NCBI RefSeq assembly: GCF_003339505.1
Contig: NZ_QPIW01000005.1
Coordinates: 186,001 to 250,000, forward strand
Origin: Runella aurantiaca
GTDB lineage: Bacteria > Bacteroidota > Bacteroidia > Cytophagales > Spirosomataceae
Reading direction: 5' to 3'
Length of the DNA stretch: 64,000 nt
The notes under the pieces were generated by a model. The model made no database searches and had not been told where the DNA came from. It saw nothing but the letters and a program-made list of their open reading frames with translations. How positions within the stretch are numbered: position 1 is the first letter of the stretch; each line of letters starts with the position of its first letter. A program made the position numbers and the translations under genes. Shown piece by piece: positions 60,371 through 64,000 of the stretch.

Positions 60371-61258
60371 TCAGGCCCCGACATACCGCTTAACGAGTCG
60401 CTCTATGGGAGGCAGGTAACTTCTCCCAAAAAGATTAACATGAACCAGCAACGGATAAAGATTATAGATTGGAATACGGGTTTCAAAATGAGGCTCAAAA
60501 GGGAATGATTCTTGGTAATTTTCGTAAAATTCATCATCAAAGCCACCAAATAGGTGCGTAAATGCCAATTCGGCTTCCCGAAATCCGTAGTAAGGAGCGG
60601 GGTCGATAAGGGAGACTCTCCCGTGCTCATTGATGAGAAAATTACCCGACCATAAATCGCCGTGAATGAGCGCGGGCGGTTCGGTGGGAAGTAAATTTTT
60701 AAGCAACGGATAAAAGCGCTCCAAGCGACTATACAAATCAGAACCAATCAGGTTATTGTACAATGCCAATCCTGCTTGCGGTCGTAGGCGTTTTTCTACA
60801 AAAAAGTCAATACCATTTACACAAAATGCATTATTTTGTTCCAACAAGCCAAGGTAATTGTCGAAGTTTAATCCAAAAAAAGGCTGGGTGTGTGAATGTA
60901 GCTCGGCGAGGGACCGACCAAACGTCTGCCAAAAATCGGGATGCTGTCCCCCATTTTCGACAAACTCCTGAATTAAATAGGCCCGGCCACCGTTTTTTCC
61001 ATAACCATGCACCTCAGGAATGTGAATGGCATTAGTACGTCGTAAAAGGGATAAACCACTCGCCTCTTTTTCGAACATATCTTCTTTTTCGGCATGGTTA
61101 AATTTGACAAAAAACGTACCTTCGGGCGTAAGAACACGGGCCGCCGTATTGATGCTCCCTCCCGCTACAAAACGGACGTCAATCACTTCGACTGACTTCC
61201 CGAAGGTTTCAAAAAGAATACTTTCAAAAAACTGATATTGATCGATTCCATCCCACAT
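60371..61258 (-). CDS. Fructosamine kinase family protein
   Basis: A 295-aa protein-kinase-like enzyme. Features are the glycine-rich VRFVAGGSINTAARVLTPEGTFFVKFN (ATP-binding Lys), the catalytic loop PALIHGDLWSGNFLINEHG, and the metal-binding LIDPAPYYGFREAELAF. Members phosphorylate protein-bound fructosamines or ribulosamines, a deglycation repair step; the bacterial substrate is not certain. It is divergent from anmK with only 39 bp between coding regions. Confidence 0.92.
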   Translation of the reverse strand: MWDGIDQYQFFESILFETFGKSVEVIDVRFVAGGSINTAARVLTPEGTFFVKFNHAEKEDMFEKEASGLSLLRRTNAIHIPEVHGYGKNGGRAYLIQEFVENGGQHPDFWQTFGRSLAELHSHTQPFFGLNFDNYLGLLEQNNAFCVNGIDFFVEKRLRPQAGLALYNNLIGSDLYSRLERFYPLLKNLLPTEPPALIHGDLWSGNFLINEHGRVSLIDPAPYYGFREAELAFTHLFGGFDDEFYENYQESFPFEPHFETRIPIYNLYPLLVHVNLFGRSYLPPIERLVKRYVGA

Positions 61259-61297
61259 ACCCCAAAATTAAGCACCCATTGATTGTTTACTTACGCT

Positions 61298-62494
61298 ATG
61301 AATCCAAACCTAGTAAAACTTTTTCAAATCGCCCAAAAACCTGAGCGGCGAATCGTAGGCCTGATGTCGGGCACTTCGATGGACGGGTTAGACATTGCAG
61401 TGTGCCGTTTTAGGGGAAGTGGTTCCAAAACCCATGTAACACTTGAACACTTCGACACCGTTGTTTTCGGTGAAGATATTAAGGATGAAATACGCAAAGT
61501 ATTTGCAAAAAAAGAAATAGACTTTCAGTTGCTCTGCCTGCTCAATGCATGGATTGGTAAACTTCACGGCAAGATGATTTTGGATAGCCTGAAAAAATTC
61601 AATCTTACCCCTAGCGACATAGACATCGTGGCCAGCCACGGACAAACCGTTTTTCACGCCCCCAAAATCCTCCACCGCATTGAAAAATATCCCAATGCGA
61701 CCCTTCAAATTGGCGACGGCGACCACATTGCCGTTACGACGGGCATAACAACACTGAGTGATTTTCGTCAAAAACACTGTGCCGCTGGTGGGGAAGGCGC
61801 GCCATTGGCCGTATACGGAGATTATTTTATTTTCTCCCAAAAAGACGAAAACCGCATCATGCTCAACATGGGTGGGATTGCCAACTTTACTTATTTACCC
61901 GGCAATCTGAACGCCCAAGAAGTGTTTGTGACAGATACTGGGCCGGGAAACACTTTGATTGATGCTTTTGCACGAAAATTCTTCAACCTGCCTTACGACA
62001 AAGGCGGTAAAATTGCCTCAAGCGGAAAAGTACATGACGAACTATTGAAATGCCTAAAAAAAGATGCTTTTTTCGACGCCCCATTCCCCAAGACCACCGG
62101 TCCCGAATCATTTAGCCTCGATTACGTGCGTTTGGCGCAGCAACGCAGCGGTACAACATCGCTGGCCCCCGAAGACCTGATGGCTACCCTAACCCGGTTT
62201 TCTGCCGAAACCATTGCGGAGTCCATCCTGAGGGTTTGTAAAAAAGACGAAAGTTATCGCCTTTTTTTAAGTGGTGGTGGAATGCACAACCCCGTACTGG
62301 TGGGAGCATTACGCGAATTATTACCAGATTACGAAATGGATGTCACTGATTCATTGGGAATTGCGGGAGATGCCAAAGAAGCCGTCTTGTTTGCCATTTT
62401 GGCCAACGAAGCGCTCTGCGGTCAACCCACTGATTTTGGAAACAGAGAAGGCGTACCTAGCGTGTCGATGGGTAAAATTTCGTTTCCTTCATAA
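61298..62494 (+). CDS. anmK: Anhydro-N-acetylmuramic acid kinase
   Basis: A 398-aa peptidoglycan-recycling enzyme that opens and phosphorylates 1,6-anhydro-MurNAc. Signatures are RIVGLMSGTSMDGLDIAVCRF, VASHGQTVFHAP, LSDFRQKHCAAGGEGAPLAVYGDYF, IMLNMGGIANFTYLPG and VTDTGPGNTLIDAF. ATG 61298 (MNPNLVKLFQIAQK) is preferred to the TTG at 61283. The end is normal and a hairpin follows. Confidence 0.95.
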   Translation: MNPNLVKLFQIAQKPERRIVGLMSGTSMDGLDIAVCRFRGSGSKTHVTLEHFDTVVFGEDIKDEIRKVFAKKEIDFQLLCLLNAWIGKLHGKMILDSLKKFNLTPSDIDIVASHGQTVFHAPKILHRIEKYPNATLQIGDGDHIAVTTGITTLSDFRQKHCAAGGEGAPLAVYGDYFIFSQKDENRIMLNMGGIANFTYLPGNLNAQEVFVTDTGPGNTLIDAFARKFFNLPYDKGGKIASSGKVHDELLKCLKKDAFFDAPFPKTTGPESFSLDYVRLAQQRSGTTSLAPEDLMATLTRFSAETIAESILRVCKKDESYRLFLSGGGMHNPVLVGALRELLPDYEMDVTDSLGIAGDAKEAVLFAILANEALCGQPTDFGNREGVPSVSMGKISFPS

Positions 62495-62524
62495 GAAGAT
62501 GAAAATAGGAAGAAGCACAAAAAA

Positions 62525-62548
62525 GGGAGGAAAAACGCATTTCCTCCC
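62525..62548. terminator. Terminator between anmK and the retropepsin gene
   Basis: GGGAGGAAA (62525-62533) and TTTCCTCCC (62540-62548) form a perfect 9-bp stem with a 6-nt loop. On the minus strand a TTTTTTG tract follows, so it mainly terminates the minus-strand protease gene. Confidence 0.8.
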
Positions 62549-62572
62549 CAACTTCCGACTTACCTCTCTGCC

Positions 62573-63829
62573 TCAAATCATTCGTTTTAGCTGAAATCTA
62601 GCAAATTGGATGGCTCCTTTTCTACGAACAAGCAGCGATATTTCTTTTCCTTCTCCTTTTTGAAGAAGTTTGTATACTTCACTGATAACCAGGTCTTCCG
62701 AAGATTTATTATTGATAAACAAGACTTCGTCGCCTTCTTGTAGCCCCGCCTCCCAAGCGGGTGAGCCCTCAATGACTTTGTCGATGTAAAATTTGCGGAG
62801 GTCTGTGCCCTTGGCCCGCAACTCCATGCCGCTCATGTCGTGCTCAAACGTTTCTTTTAGGCGGCGCTTGACGGGCTTAAGCACCATGTAGCGATCAGCA
62901 TAGTTGAACGTAACCCGAAAACGGCGCAACAATTCACAGCCGATGTTACCTTGTCGTTCGTTGCGAGCCGCAAATTTTACCCCAAAAGCCAGACTGTCTG
63001 GAAAAGAAGCCAGCACGTTGTCCAATTCATATTTACCAAAACGAACTTTATCAATACGGCCTAGATTTCCATTAATGACTCCATTCAGTCCACGTCCCAG
63101 TTGAGCACGAAGAACTTTCTCGGGAAGTTGAATTTTATTATCATACGATTTGTCAATCAACAATGCATGACCCGCCCCCGTGTCAATCACGACCCGAATC
63201 GGCAACTCAGTACCGTTCCCTACCAACGCAATAACATCTGCGTAAGGCTTGGTATCTTCGATGATAATAGGGTAACGATCACCGTGTCGGCGGCGGTATT
63301 TGTAGCTTTCAGGATTCATCAACACGAGTTCACGATTGGTAAAATCAATCGTAACCACAAAATTATTGAACACTTCGTAGCCAAAAATTCCGTCAATCGG
63401 TATCCCCACGTATTCAGAAAGTTGCAGTACGTCTTCTTCCAAAACCACGATGTTTTGATAGGTAGCCCGCATCTTCCCCATTTCAATGACATTCCCGATG
63501 GCCACCGAGGCACTTAGCGATTCGCCCTCTCCTGCCCCTGTCAATTGTACCCGACGGGTAAACCGTAACTTTTGGTTTTTAATGGCATCGGGCTTGGTAA
63601 TAATCAGCGAACTGACGCCCGTATCAAGAATAAAATGAAGGGTATCAGAATTGTTGATTTTGAGGGGAACAACAATGAGATTTGCGTGCAATTCAAAAGG
63701 AATCCGGGTAAATTTGGCATTCCCAGTTAAAAAATATCCAAACTTATCTTCTTTCTTGGTGCTTTTTTGAGCGAAGATGAAAAAAGGTAAAAAGAAAAAT
63801 AGAGCCAAGTGTAAATGACGTCGTGCCAT
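62573..63829 (-). CDS. Retropepsin-like aspartic protease with PDZ domain (paralog 2)
   Basis: From the ATG at 63829 the product is 418 aa with a signal peptide (MARRHLHLALFFFLPFFIFAQ). Two retropepsin halves carry FILDTGVSSLIITK and RVVIDTGAGHALLI; a PDZ domain (VIEGSPAWEAGLQEGDEVLFINN) ends the chain (FARFQLKRMI). It is co-linear with the protein at 17333-18592 over its full length, sharing FGYEVFNNFVVTIDF-like and EHDMSGMELRAKG-like blocks. It lies alone at the edge of the window. Confidence 0.87.
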   Translation of the reverse strand: MARRHLHLALFFFLPFFIFAQKSTKKEDKFGYFLTGNAKFTRIPFELHANLIVVPLKINNSDTLHFILDTGVSSLIITKPDAIKNQKLRFTRRVQLTGAGEGESLSASVAIGNVIEMGKMRATYQNIVVLEEDVLQLSEYVGIPIDGIFGYEVFNNFVVTIDFTNRELVLMNPESYKYRRRHGDRYPIIIEDTKPYADVIALVGNGTELPIRVVIDTGAGHALLIDKSYDNKIQLPEKVLRAQLGRGLNGVINGNLGRIDKVRFGKYELDNVLASFPDSLAFGVKFAARNERQGNIGCELLRRFRVTFNYADRYMVLKPVKRRLKETFEHDMSGMELRAKGTDLRKFYIDKVIEGSPAWEAGLQEGDEVLFINNKSSEDLVISEVYKLLQKGEGKEISLLVRRKGAIQFARFQLKRMI

Positions 63830-63841
63830 AGCTGTACCCAA

Positions 63842-64000
63842 AAAAGCGTTTGGGTGTTGGTAAAGATAATCTAGTTTCTTAGAAAAACAAAAAATATACC
63901 CAAAAAAGTGCCGTTTTGAATTAATATATTCTTACTAATTTCGCAACGCTTTCTTATCGGGCAAAAGCATTTTTTTAGATAATTTTGAATTTAACATCTA
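63842..64000. other. AT-rich right edge, no gene seen
   Basis: This 159-bp stretch upstream of the protease is AT-rich. A TATCTTTA element on the minus strand near 63864-63871 could be a degenerate -7 box. No coding frame is supported. Confidence 0.4.

Overview
The window looks like chromosome from a Bacteroidota bacterium, most likely order Cytophagales (Spirosomataceae or Runella-like; this placement is inference). The evidence is a SusC/SusD pair, LytTR-type and triple-Tyr/propeller two-component systems, DUF3822 next to coaD, a stand-alone PurS, several -7 elements of the Bacteroidota type TAnnTTTG, and little visible Shine-Dalgarno sequence. No rRNA, tRNA, CRISPR array, transposase or integrase gene was recognised.

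Layout. 1-3.3 kb: end of an AraC-type regulator, a DUF1398 gene, a large compound palindrome, a PKD/beta-helix lipoprotein and a small outer-membrane protein. 3.3-8.95 kb (minus strand): a histidine operon hisG-hisD-...-hisC with a previously hidden 20-codon leader peptide carrying five consecutive His codons. Between hisD and hisC sits an AT-rich ATPase + HNH nuclease pair resembling the Septu (PtuA/PtuB) anti-phage system, joined to hisC by ATGA overlaps. 8.97-13.3 kb: trans-3-hydroxy-L-proline dehydratase, a pyrroline-2-carboxylate reductase-like protein and a D-amino-acid dehydrogenase. 13.4-18.6 kb: a propeller sensor kinase, its LuxR-type response regulator and a retropepsin-like PDZ protease. 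18.7-20.8 kb: an acyltransferase-like membrane protein and Ppx/GppA. 21-24.8 kb: a carbamoyltransferase / SGNH hydrolase / 49-aa DUF5989 / SxtJ-like cassette similar to the sxtI-J-K part of saxitoxin clusters. 24.8-38.7 kb: mostly housekeeping genes (LOG, MBL hydrolase, PssA, PurS, KAS III, DinB, Gfo/Idh/MocA oxidoreductase, LytTR pair, RfbC, CpsB-like phosphatase, DUF983, CoaD, DUF3822, Nudix, CBS, RecD-like helicase). 38.8-40.7 kb: an AT-rich accessory patch of three orphan genes with an attC-like inverted repeat.

40.8-55.4 kb (minus strand) is the most striking block: one apparent operon susC - susD - cytochrome c/DUF1549/DUF1553 - DUF1501 - cytochrome c/DUF1549/DUF1553 - DUF1501 - membrane cytochrome c with LRR and chitobiase-like domains. 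These enzyme families are best known from Planctomycetes. Here they are coupled to an outer-membrane SusCD importer, with no recognisable glycoside hydrolase or polysaccharide lyase, so the substrate is unknown. 56-64 kb: an SGNH hydrolase, an ECF sigma factor overlapping a membrane protein with an anti-sigma-like N-terminus and a barrel-like C-terminus, fructose-1,6-bisphosphatase, a fructosamine-kinase-family protein, AnmK, and a second retropepsin/PDZ protease paralogous to the one at 17.3 kb.

How parts work together (inference): the His leader probably places the nuclease pair under the same starvation-responsive control as hisGDC; SusCD would import a ligand for the periplasmic or inner-membrane cytochrome/DUF1501 proteins; the ECF sigma and its overlapping partner form a self-contained signalling unit.
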